Counted from the stretch's first letter, positions 16,401 through 24,811 are shown. The stretch is DNA of 64,000 bases from Alphaproteobacteria bacterium SO-S41 (GCA_019670725.1 AP024629.1:3658001-3722000); one strand, 5' to 3'. The notes: generated from the sequence alone by a model not told the origin. Numbers and translations are program-made.

Positions 16401-16968
16401 TCTCGGCGTCGGAATCCTGCGTCGTGTAGCGGCCAGCGGTGTCGACGAGGATGGCGTCGTCGGTGAACCACCAGTCGCAATTACGCGTGCCGCCGACGCC
16501 GGCCAGCGCCTGCGCGTTGCCGTCGTCGGAGACGAGGAATTTGAGGCCGGAATTGACGAGCGCCGTCGTCTTGCCGGTGCCCGGCGGGCCGATGATCATG
16601 TACCAGGGGCGCGAGTAGAGATAGTCGCCCTTCTTCGACTTCGCGCCCATGCGGCGCAGTGTGCCGAGCGCTTCGTTGAGGCGCTTGGCGAGAACCTGTG
16701 CTTCCTTCGGGCCTTCGTCGGAACTCGCGAGACCTTCCTGCAGCGCCTTGCTGGCGCGCCGCGCGCGCAGCCAGGAGAAGAGCATGATGAGCAGGAAGAT
16801 GAGGACGACACCGCCGATCAGCGCGAGGCGGACCCATTCATCCTGCAACGGCGCATAGCCTGACATTTCCAGCAGCGGGCCGGCATACCAGATGAGGACG
16901 CCGATCAGGACGACGGCCGACGCACCGATGGCGAAGCGTCCGAGCAGGCTTGTGAGCAACGACTGCAT
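13423..16968 (-). CDS. tssM: TssM (IcmF), inner-membrane T6SS core protein
   Basis: 1181 residues, the usual size. Two membrane spans are at about 12-30 and 46-66, followed by a cytoplasmic NTPase-like domain with Walker A GPPGTGKT (127-134), 'ILVDTAGRY' (about 173-181) and 'TKAD' (260-263). A third span is at about 436-460, then the large periplasmic domain. With TssL it forms the envelope-spanning complex; in Agrobacterium the Walker A is functional. No TssJ lipoprotein gene is visible. Residues 881-901 are 21 consecutive glycines in the periplasmic part, which is highly unusual for this family. It overlaps tagF by 19 bp and follows tssL by 7 bp. Confidence 0.97.
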   Translation of the reverse strand: MQSLLTSLLGRFAIGASAVVLIGVLIWYAGPLLEMSGYAPLQDEWVRLALIGGVVLIFLLIMLFSWLRARRASKALQEGLASSDEGPKEAQVLAKRLNEALGTLRRMGAKSKKGDYLYSRPWYMIIGPPGTGKTTALVNSGLKFLVSDDGNAQALAGVGGTRNCDWWFTDDAILVDTAGRYTTQDSDAEKDRKGWFSFLALLRKNRPAQPLNGVMVAFGFDLLMNATADELKRHAGIVRRRLNELHKELGVRLPVYVWLTKADQVPGFVEFFDDLSADGRREVLGATWKWEGAKALQVEPLLEEFDLAVKALTERTPGRLQGEADSQRRSKVLGFPTQLAEARVRLATFFGEMFENRPLEPTPVFRGFYLTSGTQTGAAIDRLLGVMAPARVAPARRGKGAAGGRAYFLQRLLQDVMFPEAGLVTADPGVRARRRTFLFFGLILFGALTAGMVALWFLAYQRNTDTQNRLSAAVDPYVETRAKSGVDLVKVKADDSKMGDIVPLLDQLRALPGGYADSAAQSGFGLGDLGLGQVKALNVAAVAAYRQGLEHMLLPRLILRAESGVAAEQEGDWRKLYEALRVYLQVGGTPDGVTASGLRDPAGVRAWFIRQWTTADFPGDENKDLRERLTAHLDALMESPSDYLDAVAKIQSRTPGSDEKDPAVDWDLIKSAQETLAGRSLEDRALTAMEAEGAGQPEWVLRDQMLAVQQKAFSNDLGAVTVPFLYTKQGYETIYVKFSNDVLARIQDEQWVLGEAGKQAAVEVQAPVLKRALATTYSNAYIDKWIQVLGAVSPLELKGVTQAVELTRKPQPITTFLGAVVKETSLVPADQQAAAAGQAGVIITQRFGELALYVNGVGDAPGEIQRLEAALEKVRNAMQDGGGGGGGGGGGGGGGGGGGGGDALAQAVAELKAAVQSMPGDAANIGGSLTDSAGDTATSQSRSAITKAYADNVVPACRAALKLYPFAKLDAPDITVLQYQGAFGPAGTINLFLDNQLAPYIDRTGKTWRPKPGDPVAQTMSASNVAALQLADNIWKATYLSRFSQGALGFPFHVVTVSVGPGVGSVRLNLGSLQTADLSTKAAYGDFDWTPSMVGTDGALLTITPKDTAIPPFTLQTPGPWGIFRLLDQGKCQPCTAKTRNYTFGEDDLAVTINITVPGAPASGDPFDKTKLWKLKCPPAL
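14266..14328 (-). repeat. Poly-glycine codon tract within tssM
   Basis: Sixty-three bases encode 21 consecutive Gly residues (881-901 of TssM), flanked by Asp on both sides. All four Gly codons occur, with runs of GGC/GGT and GGC/GGA alternation on the coding strand. The tract is therefore not a pure trinucleotide repeat, but it is close to one and could vary in length by slippage. It lies in the periplasmic half of the protein. Confidence 0.97.
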
Positions 16969-16975
16969 GACCGCC

Positions 16976-18409
16976 CTATTCGCCTTCGCGCAGCGGCACG
17001 AAAATTTCGATGCGCCGGTTCAGCGCCTTGGACGCCTTGTCGGTCTTGGTCGTCACCGGCTCGCGATCGCCGCGGCCTTCGGTGACGATGCGAGTGGGAT
17101 CCTTGAGATGCGAGCTGAGTTCCTTCGCCGCCGAGACGGCCCGCGCTTCCGAGAGCGCCTGGTTGTCGGGGAACTTGATTGTCTTGGAGAGCTTGTCGGT
17201 GTCGGTGTGGCCGACGACCGTGATCTTGCAGACTTCCGGGTCCAGCGCCGCGGCAATGGCGCCGACGAATTTCAGATAGTCGGGATCGAGCTGGTCGGAG
17301 CCCGACTGGAAGAGGCCGCCGATCCGCGTGGTGATGCGGATGCGGGCATCCATGCCCTCGACGACGACGTCGCCGGCGGCGATCTCGGCCTGGAGCTTGG
17401 TGCGGATGCGATCGAGACGGGTGGAAGTGATTTCCGGCGGCTTGGTCACCGGCGGCGGCGTGCTGCGCTCGATGACGACGCCGGCCGCGGGGTCGTGCAG
17501 ATCGAGCAGGCGCGCGCTGACGGCGTCGGTGCGGTCGGCGAGCGTGAAGAGGAAGAAGGCAAAGGCGCCGAGCAGGATGCAGGCGCAGAGCGCCGCGAAG
17601 GCGAGAAGCGGCGCGGTGAGGCCGATGCGGCGGATCGGGGCTGAGATGCCCTTCCAGTGCGGCGCGATCGGCTCGCCCGTCTTGGGGATGGCGCGCGCGA
17701 GCTCAGCATGCATCGCGGCCATGCGGTCGGAGAGACCGCGGTCCTGACGCCCGGTGAGACGGTATTTGCCGAGGAAGCCCGCGGCGACGCAGGCGTGGAA
17801 GAGCTCCAGCAGTTCGTCCTTGCCGGACGGACGGCGGAGCAGTTCATCCACGGTCGCCCAGAAGCGGTCGCCGCCGATATTCTCGTTGAAGATATGGACG
17901 ACCATCGAGCGGCGCGCCCATTCGAACCCCTGCGTCTGCGGGATGTTCTGCATGACATCATCGACGGTCGCGGCGATCGCGTAGGTCGCGTGATCGACGG
18001 TCTCGTTGTCGTAGCCGATGTCGATGATCGTATCCTTGTAGGCGGCGATCGCCTCGACCATCTCGGCATGGAATTGCGGCGCGGTAACCGGCATCTGGCC
18101 GGTGCGCATGCCCGCGAGGCGCACGAGAATGCGCGAGGCGAGCCAGACCAGCGGATTGCGCACGCTGAGCGGCGGTAGCTGGGTCTCGGGTTCGATATCC
18201 GGCGCCAGTCCCTTCGGCATCTGCGCGGCGAGCGGCGGCGGGGCGGCGGCGTGAACCGCATCGTCCTCGACCGCCCCGGCCTGGGGCAGCGGTTGCTCCG
18301 CCGCGGCCGGCGGCTGCTGCGGCAGAGCCTGCGCGCGCCTGATCTGCGACAGGGGCGACTGCCGGACGACGATCGTGCGCTCGCGGTCCTTGCCGCCGTT
18401 GTCGCTCAT
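16976..18409 (-). CDS. tssL: TssL (DotU) with C-terminal OmpA-like domain
   Basis: 477 residues from the ATG at 18409, which overlaps the tssK stop as ATGA. A longer upstream reading is rejected because the family context and coupling fit this start. The order is: a disordered N-terminus with R11-T12-I-V-V, a Pro-rich stretch, a DotU domain (about 82-250, 'NPLVWLASRILVRLAGMR', 'NIGGDRFWATVDELL', 'GFLGKYRLTG'), one membrane span (about 265-288) and a periplasmic OmpA-like peptidoglycan-binding domain (about 345-475, 'VVGHTDTDKL', 'EARAVSAAKEL'). In Agrobacterium PpkA phosphorylates an N-terminal Thr of TssL, which is then bound by Fha. T12 here is the obvious equivalent candidate. Confidence 0.97.
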   Translation of the reverse strand: MSDNGGKDRERTIVVRQSPLSQIRRAQALPQQPPAAAEQPLPQAGAVEDDAVHAAAPPPLAAQMPKGLAPDIEPETQLPPLSVRNPLVWLASRILVRLAGMRTGQMPVTAPQFHAEMVEAIAAYKDTIIDIGYDNETVDHATYAIAATVDDVMQNIPQTQGFEWARRSMVVHIFNENIGGDRFWATVDELLRRPSGKDELLELFHACVAAGFLGKYRLTGRQDRGLSDRMAAMHAELARAIPKTGEPIAPHWKGISAPIRRIGLTAPLLAFAALCACILLGAFAFFLFTLADRTDAVSARLLDLHDPAAGVVIERSTPPPVTKPPEITSTRLDRIRTKLQAEIAAGDVVVEGMDARIRITTRIGGLFQSGSDQLDPDYLKFVGAIAAALDPEVCKITVVGHTDTDKLSKTIKFPDNQALSEARAVSAAKELSSHLKDPTRIVTEGRGDREPVTTKTDKASKALNRRIEIFVPLREGE

Positions 18410-19749
18410 GGACCGCTCCGCTTGACCGCCCAGGCCTCCAGCTTCAGCTCGGGCCAGTCGCCTGCGACGGCGAAGCCCATGGCCGGCGCGGTGGAGGCGA
18501 TATCGCGCCATTCCGGTCCGCTCTGGTCGAACTGGAAATAGGTCAGCTCGTGGAAGGCCGGCATTTGCGGCGGCAGCGTCGTGACATGCCGGATCGCGAT
18601 GCCGCCGACCGCGGCGCGGACCAGTTCGCGCATCTGGGTGACCGAGCCGATCTTGATCTGCGCCGGAAAGCGGTCGGCGATCTCCTTGGGCGGACGGCGC
18701 GCCGATACGGCGAGGAAGATGGTCGCGGTGCGGAAGAGATTGCGGTCGCGGATCGGGCAGATATAGGCGCCGGGCTGCGGCATCTCGAGATCGAGCTGCA
18801 CGGCGGCCTGCGAGAACTGGATCGAGAAGGCGGCGATCAGGAAGTCGATGACCGGCGCGAAGCAGCGGCGGAGATCGAGGTGATCGTAGTCGGGAAAGAC
18901 GGGCGGACGGCGGGCGGTCGTCGAGAAGGTGGACATCTCGCCCGCGACCTGCAGCAGCATCGCATAGAGCGTCTCGGGGTGATGGCCCGCGCAGGTGCGC
19001 ATATGCTTGAAGAGCGGCGTCCAGCGGTTCAGCGCCTGGAGCATCAGGAAGCTGGTCAGCGTTTCGGTGCCGGCCTCGATCTTGGCGACGGCACGCTTGG
19101 CCAGTTCGTCGGCGCGGGCCGCAGCGCGGCCGCCGATATCGTCGACGATCCCCGACAGCGCGGTATGCGCCTCCAGCGTCAGGCTGGAGGGGATGTAGGT
19201 GCGGTCGAGCACGACGAGCTGGTCGCGGCGCTCCAGGATGCGGGCGAGGCTGACCAGGACGCGGCCGTCGGTCTGCTCCTTAGAGAGGCCGAGGCGCAGA
19301 TTGGGTTGGCCGGTCTCGATCGCTTCGGCATTGCGGCTTTCCGAGAAGGCGTCGATCGCCTCCTGTTCTGCGACCGAATAGCGCACGGCGCCGGTAACGG
19401 TCGCGGCGCGGACATATTCCAGAGCGCCCGGCTGGCGGGGCGGCAGGGTCAGATAGACGACGGCGCTGCGGGCATCGCCGGGGATATCGATGGGCGGCGG
19501 CAGGTCGGCGTCGGCGGGGGCGTTGATGACTGTTCCGTCCGGCATCACGGCGCTGACCGCCAGCAGGCCGAACTTGCCGACCGCGAGCAGATCCTCGTTG
19601 ATCACCAGCTCGGTAATGCCCCAGGCATGCGGCCGGAGCGGCATGGTGCGGCGCTCCAGGACGCTTTCAAGATAGCGCTCCTGCTGCTGGAAATGCTGCG
19701 GGCGGAGAAACATCCCCTCCGACCATGCGACTCGCCGCGAAGACGTCAT
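18406..19749 (-). CDS. tssK: TssK, T6SS baseplate-to-membrane adaptor
   Basis: 447 residues from the ATG at 19749. The start MTSSRRVAWSEGMFLRPQHF is the standard TssK opening ('W-EGMFL-PQHFQ'); the longer in-frame reading lacks homology. TssK trimers link the baseplate to the TssL/TssM membrane complex. Family features include 'HAWGITELVINEDLLAVGKFGLLAVSAVMPDGT', 'LLQVAGEMSTFS' near 270 and 'YICPIRDRNLFRTATIFLAV' near 340. It is the first gene of the tssK-L-M-tagF-pppA-ppkA group. The 207-bp gap upstream separates it from the divergent polysaccharide cluster and must hold promoters for both. Confidence 0.97.
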   Translation of the reverse strand: MTSSRRVAWSEGMFLRPQHFQQQERYLESVLERRTMPLRPHAWGITELVINEDLLAVGKFGLLAVSAVMPDGTVINAPADADLPPPIDIPGDARSAVVYLTLPPRQPGALEYVRAATVTGAVRYSVAEQEAIDAFSESRNAEAIETGQPNLRLGLSKEQTDGRVLVSLARILERRDQLVVLDRTYIPSSLTLEAHTALSGIVDDIGGRAAARADELAKRAVAKIEAGTETLTSFLMLQALNRWTPLFKHMRTCAGHHPETLYAMLLQVAGEMSTFSTTARRPPVFPDYDHLDLRRCFAPVIDFLIAAFSIQFSQAAVQLDLEMPQPGAYICPIRDRNLFRTATIFLAVSARRPPKEIADRFPAQIKIGSVTQMRELVRAAVGGIAIRHVTTLPPQMPAFHELTYFQFDQSGPEWRDIASTAPAMGFAVAGDWPELKLEAWAVKRSGP

Positions 19750-19956
19750 ACTCGATCGTCCGCCCCAATCCTGCCGCCAGCCGGCACCCGCACGCAGACT
19801 ACGCCAAGCCCGCGCCATGGCAAACCAAAGGGACGTGCCGCGCATGGGACGTTTTGGCTCAGGTCAGTCCCCAGCGGCGCGCAGTTGACCCGGAGCCCCG
19901 GGCGCGGCATCTGGGCGCCATGGACCGGAACTCGCCTACAGGATTGGCGGCGGCGC

Positions 19957-21318
19957 ATGGCTAACGGCAAGCTCGTGGGCCTCGGCGCATCGCGCAGTAC
20001 GGTGCCGGCTCAGGCCTCGCTCACCCAGCGTGTGCTGGCGCAGAAGCCCCTGCCCCCGTCCGTCAAGGAACGCTTCCTGACGTTCGACTGGGCGCGCTTC
20101 ATGCGCAACAGCTTCCTGCTCTGCGTCGCCGTGCCGGTTGCGTTGACGGCGATCTACAATTTCTTCATCGCCAGCGAGACATATATCGCGCAGGCCCAGT
20201 TCGCCGTCCGCGGCGCCACGGACCGGCCGCTGATGGAAAGCTATCTGGCGGCGGGCAATCTGGAAGCGTTGCCCTCGCCCTCCGCCGACCGCAGCGCACC
20301 TGCGGAAAAGGGCAAGAAGAAGCCCTCCGCGCGGGCGCCCGAGGGCATGGCGGCCAGCGGGCGGGCGTCGCAGATCGCGACGCTGGCGCTCGGCGCGATC
20401 AGCGGCAGCGGCGTCTCTACCGATCCCTTCGTCATCGCCGATTTCATCCAGAGCGCCGACATCGTGCGCAGTCTCGACGATGACGGCTGGCTGCGGCAGC
20501 GCTTTGCCGGCGGCGACCCGGACTGGCTGCAGAGTCTCCCCGCCAATGCCTCGATCGAGCGGCTGACGCGCTACTGGGCGTCGGCGGTCAACGCCTCGAT
20601 CGACATCAACACCAATCTCCTCACGCTCCAGGTGACGGCCTTTACGCCGGAGGACGCGCTGGCGATCGCCGACCGCGTCGTCGGGCAGAGCGAGGCGCTG
20701 ATCAACCGCATGGCCGAACGGGCACGGCGCGACCGGCTGACGAGCGCCGAAGCCGAGGTCACCAGGCAAGAGGAACGCTATCGCGCGGCCGAAGCGGCGA
20801 TGCGCGACCTGCGGGGGCAGGACGCCATCATCGATCCCAAGCAGCAGGCCGAATCGTCGTTCAAGCTGCTGCTCGAATTGATCTCGGCGCGCATCGCGCT
20901 CGATGTGCAGCTGCGGATGATCGCGCCCTCGCTCGATCCAGACGCGCCGCAGGTCCGCAGCCTGCGCAAGCAGATCGCGGCGCTGGACGAAGAGATCGCC
21001 AAGGCGAAGGCGGCGCTGACGGACACCAGCGGCAGCACCGATGCCGCCGCGAATTACCTGGCGGCCTTCGAGCGGACGGAAACGGAACGCCGGCTGTCCG
21101 AACTGCTCTACGGCGCGGCGCTCGACTCGCTGGAGCGCACGCGCCTGGAAGCGGAACGGCAGGCATCGTATCTGGCGGTCTTCGCCCCGCCACGCCTGCC
21201 CGCCCACGCCGCCGGCCCGGCCGCCATCGCCTCCATTGCCACAGTTTTCCTGGCAGCGCTTTTGCTGTGGTCGGTTCTCGCCGTCACGATCGCGGCTTCG
21301 CGCGACCATCTGAGCTGA
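19957..21318 (+). CDS. KpsE-like polysaccharide co-polymerase/export protein (copy 1)
   Basis: 453 residues from the ATG at 19957. A very long in-frame reading upstream runs antisense through tssK and is an artefact. It has the Wzz/KpsE layout: a cytoplasmic N-tail, a membrane span (about 51-70, 'SFLLCVAVPVALTAIYNFF'), a periplasmic domain with 'LTLQVTAFTPEDALAIADRVV', a coiled coil (about 260-370, 'QVRSLRKQIAALDEEIAKAKAAL') and a C-terminal span (about 424-447). KpsE/BexC/CtrB proteins link the inner-membrane ABC exporter to the outer-membrane channel. A Lys/Pro-rich insert (about 108-130) is not present in the other two copies. It heads the plus-strand polysaccharide operon. Confidence 0.88.
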   Translation: MANGKLVGLGASRSTVPAQASLTQRVLAQKPLPPSVKERFLTFDWARFMRNSFLLCVAVPVALTAIYNFFIASETYIAQAQFAVRGATDRPLMESYLAAGNLEALPSPSADRSAPAEKGKKKPSARAPEGMAASGRASQIATLALGAISGSGVSTDPFVIADFIQSADIVRSLDDDGWLRQRFAGGDPDWLQSLPANASIERLTRYWASAVNASIDINTNLLTLQVTAFTPEDALAIADRVVGQSEALINRMAERARRDRLTSAEAEVTRQEERYRAAEAAMRDLRGQDAIIDPKQQAESSFKLLLELISARIALDVQLRMIAPSLDPDAPQVRSLRKQIAALDEEIAKAKAALTDTSGSTDAAANYLAAFERTETERRLSELLYGAALDSLERTRLEAERQASYLAVFAPPRLPAHAAGPAAIASIATVFLAALLLWSVLAVTIAASRDHLS

Positions 21319-21323
21319 CGGCC

Positions 21324-22292
21324 ATGCAGTTCAACATCGACCAGGACCGGGGCGATCTCATCGCGGGCTGGGTCCTCCCCGACAATCCGTCGCTGGAGCC
21401 GCGCATCATCGCGCGCGCCGGCGGCCGCGAAGCCATCGTGCCGCCCAGCGTGATGCTCTCCAATCTGGTGGACGAGGGGCTGCACGATACCGGACGGTGC
21501 GGGTTCGAGGTCAGCGCGGCCGCCCTGCCGGGCCTTGCCGAAGCGCGCGACGTGAGGCTCTACGACGAGGATAGCGGGCTGCTGCTCTATGCCCGGCGCG
21601 GGCCTCACGCCTATGCGGAGGCCCGGCTCTTCGTCTTCGACAGCCGCGGGGCGGACACCTCGCTCGTCGCGCCGCGCTTCGCCGAGGCCTTCCACATGGC
21701 CTATGTGGAGGCCGACCAGGTCCCGGTAGAGACCTGCAAGGCCTGCATCGAGCTGCGGTTCACGACCTCGCTCTATGTCGGCGGCCCCGTCCAGTTCAAA
21801 GCCGTGGAGCCGTTCCTGCAGGGCAGAGGGTTCCGGCTGACCGCCCTGCTCGCCGATCCCGCCGAACTGCTGTTCGCGACCCTCATGCCGCCGGAAGCGG
21901 CGGCCGAGCCGGATGCGCCGCGCCGCCTTGCCGCCGTCCTGAACCGTCTGAACGAGCGCCAGCGCGCGATGTTGAGCGATCCGCTGGCCCGCCGCCTGAC
22001 TTTGCTCCGCCACGACGACATGCTGGAGCGCGACGCGGTCGCCCTGGCGCTGGATGCGCTTTCCGAGTTCGACGCCGTCGGCGTCGAGGCCGCCTTGCCG
22101 GAGTTCATGGCGCTGACCGCGGCGGTCTGCGAGGCCGACGAACGGCTGTTCGCCGTCGCGCCCTATCGGCCGCCGCTGGAACTGTCGGCGCTGTTGCGGC
22201 GCGAGCCCGGCGTGCAGGCGCTGATCGGGCAGGATATCGAAATCTACGACGCCGTCGCGGACGCCATCCTAGCCGCACGCATGACGGGTTGA
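21324..22292 (+). CDS. Uncharacterised protein of the polysaccharide cluster
   Basis: 322 residues from the ATG at 21324, 5 bp after the first KpsE-like gene; a 19-codon extension into that gene is unlikely. I do not recognise a function. The N-terminal 90 residues look like the small beta-sandwich seen in some polysaccharide-biosynthesis proteins: 'GDLIAGWVLPDNPSLEPRI', then 'LHDTGRCGFEVSAAALPGL'. The middle has 'LFVFDSRGADTSLVAPRFAEAFHM' and 'ELRFTTSLYVGGPVQF'. The C-terminal half is helical. There is no signal peptide or membrane span. The tight spacing with export and GT genes implies a role in making, modifying or trafficking the polymer; nothing more specific can be said. Confidence 0.8.
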   Translation: MQFNIDQDRGDLIAGWVLPDNPSLEPRIIARAGGREAIVPPSVMLSNLVDEGLHDTGRCGFEVSAAALPGLAEARDVRLYDEDSGLLLYARRGPHAYAEARLFVFDSRGADTSLVAPRFAEAFHMAYVEADQVPVETCKACIELRFTTSLYVGGPVQFKAVEPFLQGRGFRLTALLADPAELLFATLMPPEAAAEPDAPRRLAAVLNRLNERQRAMLSDPLARRLTLLRHDDMLERDAVALALDALSEFDAVGVEAALPEFMALTAAVCEADERLFAVAPYRPPLELSALLRREPGVQALIGQDIEIYDAVADAILAARMTG

Positions 22293-22299
22293 GGCCGGG

Positions 22300-23565
22300 A
22301 TGGCCGGCCCGGGCGTCACTGCCGTCGACATATCCCGCCTGCTGACCGGCCTTCGCCTCGCCCGGCCGAGCGGCATCGAGCGCATGGAGCTGGGCTATGC
22401 CGCCTTGCTCGGCGCCGAGGGGGGCGGCGTCGCGCTGACCCCGCTGGGCCCGCGCGCCGTCACGGCGGCGACGCGCCGGCGCATCGTGGCCGCCGCCCGA
22501 ACCCACTGGCACGAGGGACCGGGCGCGCTTGCCCCCGCCGCCGTTGCAGACGAAGTCGCCGCCGTCACGACCTTTGTCGAGACGGGGCGCCGTCCGGCGC
22601 CGCATGCCGTGCGCCGGCCGTCCTTGCCGCTATCGCTGATCCCGGGCCTGCTGGGCGCCGCGCTGCGGACGCCGCAGGCGGCCGTGCCGCGCGGGGCCGC
22701 CTATCTGCACGCCAGCTTCTTCCGCCTGGAGCGGCCGCCTTATTTCGACTGGCTGGAACGCCGCCGCGATGTCCGCGCGGTGTTCATGCTCTACGATCTC
22801 CTGCCGATCCAGCAGCCGCAGTATTTTCGCGAGGGCGAGGCCGCGCTGCATGCCCGCCGCATCGCGACCGCCGCGCGACATGCACGGCTGATCGTCGTCC
22901 CCGCCGCGACGATTGCGGACGATCTCAAGGCCCATTTGCGGCGCGCCGGCCTGACGCAACCGCCGATCGAAGTCCTTGGACTGCCGGTCGAAGACGTCTT
23001 CCATCGCGCGCCGCCAGCCGAGGCCGAGCGCGGCAGGCCGTTCTTCCTGTGCTGCGGCACGATCGAGCCGCGGAAGAATCACCGCCTCCTGCTCGATGCC
23101 TGGCGCCTGCTCGCCGCCGAACGCGGCGCGGAGGCGCCGCGCCTGGTGATCGCGGGGCGGCGGGGCTGGCGCAATGAGGATGTGTTCGCGGAGCTCGACG
23201 ATCCCGGAGCGCTCGGTCGTCTGGTGCTTGAGGCGCCCGATCTGTCGAGCGCTGCGCTGGCCCTGCTGATGCGACGCGCGCGGGCCGTCCTGTCGCCGTC
23301 GTTCGCGGAGGGCTATGGCTTGCCGGTCGCCGAAGCGCTGGCATCGGGGGTGCCGGTGCTCGCCGCCGACACGCCGATCTATCGCGAACTCTGGGGCGGC
23401 CAGGCGACGCTGCTCGCGCCGGACGACACCGCCGGATGGGCGGCCGCTATTGCCGCGCGCTGCCGCCAGCCTGAGACGACGGCACAATTGAACGCCAAGC
23501 CCGCCCATGCGATGACATGGGCTCAGCATATCGACGGGATCGAGGGTTTGCTTGCCGCAGCGTAA
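22300..23565 (+). CDS. GT4-family glycosyltransferase
   Basis: 421 residues, 7 bp after the previous gene. It has a GT-B fold of family GT4. The C-terminal nucleotide-sugar domain shows 'FLCCGTIEPRKNHRLLLDAWRLL' (about 248-270) and 'SPSFAEGYGLPVAEALASGVPVLAAD' (about 331-355) with the E-x7-E pair. The N-terminal domain starts 'VTAVDISRLLTGLRLARPSGIERME', which resembles GT4 enzymes of capsule and O-antigen loci. The enzyme should transfer a sugar from an NDP-sugar donor to the growing polymer at the cytoplasmic face. The donor and linkage cannot be read from the sequence. Confidence 0.9.
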   Translation: MAGPGVTAVDISRLLTGLRLARPSGIERMELGYAALLGAEGGGVALTPLGPRAVTAATRRRIVAAARTHWHEGPGALAPAAVADEVAAVTTFVETGRRPAPHAVRRPSLPLSLIPGLLGAALRTPQAAVPRGAAYLHASFFRLERPPYFDWLERRRDVRAVFMLYDLLPIQQPQYFREGEAALHARRIATAARHARLIVVPAATIADDLKAHLRRAGLTQPPIEVLGLPVEDVFHRAPPAEAERGRPFFLCCGTIEPRKNHRLLLDAWRLLAAERGAEAPRLVIAGRRGWRNEDVFAELDDPGALGRLVLEAPDLSSAALALLMRRARAVLSPSFAEGYGLPVAEALASGVPVLAADTPIYRELWGGQATLLAPDDTAGWAAAIAARCRQPETTAQLNAKPAHAMTWAQHIDGIEGLLAAA

Positions 23566-23598
23566 GACCCTCAGCAAACGGCTACCGGACGCGCCGCG

Positions 23599-24801
23599 AT
23601 GAACCATGTGCAAGACCTGATGCGGCCGGCCGGCGGCGGGCCGCTGGAGGCGCGCCACCCGGACAGCGTGCTGCCGCCCGCACCGCTCGACGGGTGGGTG
23701 CGGTTTCGCCGCATCCTTGCCGGCACGTTCGCGGTGTTCGTCGCGCTGCCCACGGCGATCCTCTTCCTCTACCTGGCGCTTATCGCCTCGCCGCAATACG
23801 AGGCGTCCTCACAATTCGTGCTGCGCGGCGACGTCACCCGAACCGGGGTCGGGGGCGGCGGCGTGGGCGGTGCAGCCTCGGCTGTCGCCGCGATCAACTT
23901 GACGCAGGAAGGCAGCATCCTCGCCCAGTTCATCCCCGACCGGGCGCTGATCGACCGGCTGCACGACAGGCTGGACCTGACCGCGATCTATGGCCGGGAC
24001 GATATCGACTGGCTGTCGCGGCTGGAATCCGGCGCCGATGCCGATGACATCGCATCGTACTGGCATGACAAGACGACAGTCAGCGTCGATCCGCTGTCGG
24101 GCGTCGTCACCCTGGCCGTGCGCGCCTTCACGCCCGACGAGGCGCTGGCGCTGAACGAGGCGGTGACGCACGAAAGCGAACTCGCGCTCAACAGCCTGCT
24201 GGACGGCTCGCGCAGGGACGCGCTGAGGATCGCCGAGCAGGATCGCGAGCGCGCCGCCGAAGCCCTGGAAGCGGCGCGGCGCGAGGTCGAAACCTTCCGC
24301 CGGGATTCCGGGTTGATCAACCCGGCCGAAACCGGCGCGCAGACGATCGACCTGATCTTCGAGCTGCGCAGCCAGCGCGCCGCCCTGTCGGCGCAATTGC
24401 AGGCGGCATTGACCTCGCTGTCGCCGACGGCGCCGCAGATCCGGTCGCTGCGCTCGCGCCTCGCGGCGCTTGACGAGCAGATCGCGGCGCTCGAGGCGGA
24501 GATGACCAAAAGCGCGAACGCGGAAAACCTGCCCGCGCTTATTTCCGCGTATGATGCGCTGGAACTCAAGCGCGGCTTTGCCGAACGCTCTTTCGCGCGC
24601 AGCGAACTCACCCTGCTGCGGACGCAGGCCGAGGTGGAGCGCTGGCATCTCTATCTCACCGTCTACAGTCCGGCGACGCTCGCGACCGAAACCGTCGCGC
24701 CGCAGCCTTTCTGGAAGACCGCCAAGTTCTTCCTCGTCGCACTCATGATCTGGAGCATCATTGCGTTGTTCGCGGCCGGCACGATGGAACATCGCCAGTG
24801 A
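23599..24801 (+). CDS. KpsE-like polysaccharide co-polymerase/export protein (copy 2)
   Basis: 400 residues, the shortest of three paralogues. The layout is a 38-residue cytoplasmic tail, a membrane span (about 39-62), a periplasmic domain including 'VVTLAVRAFTPDEALALNEAVTHESE', a long coiled coil (about 205-300, 'PQIRSLRSRLAALDEQIAALEAEMTK') and a C-terminal span (about 373-392, 'FFLVALMIWSIIALFAAG'). A Gly-rich loop (about 81-92) follows the first beta-strand. It shares with copies 1 and 3 the 'AFTPEDALAI/L' and 'APQ(I/V/L)(R/K)-LR' motifs, so the three arose by duplication. It sits between two GT4 genes. Confidence 0.88.
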   Translation: MNHVQDLMRPAGGGPLEARHPDSVLPPAPLDGWVRFRRILAGTFAVFVALPTAILFLYLALIASPQYEASSQFVLRGDVTRTGVGGGGVGGAASAVAAINLTQEGSILAQFIPDRALIDRLHDRLDLTAIYGRDDIDWLSRLESGADADDIASYWHDKTTVSVDPLSGVVTLAVRAFTPDEALALNEAVTHESELALNSLLDGSRRDALRIAEQDRERAAEALEAARREVETFRRDSGLINPAETGAQTIDLIFELRSQRAALSAQLQAALTSLSPTAPQIRSLRSRLAALDEQIAALEAEMTKSANAENLPALISAYDALELKRGFAERSFARSELTLLRTQAEVERWHLYLTVYSPATLATETVAPQPFWKTAKFFLVALMIWSIIALFAAGTMEHRQ

Positions 24802-24811
24802 CGGCTGACCG

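Noticed and set aside
19825-19840. CGGCACG element upstream of tssK, resembling a sigma-54 -24 box
   Set aside because: The -24 part matches well, but the -12 part reads TTTGG, so GC is not at the required 10-base distance.
18550-19956. N-terminal extension of the first KpsE-like protein by 469 residues
   Set aside because: The extra part is antisense to tssK and unlike any family; the membrane-protein layout begins at the ATG at 19957.
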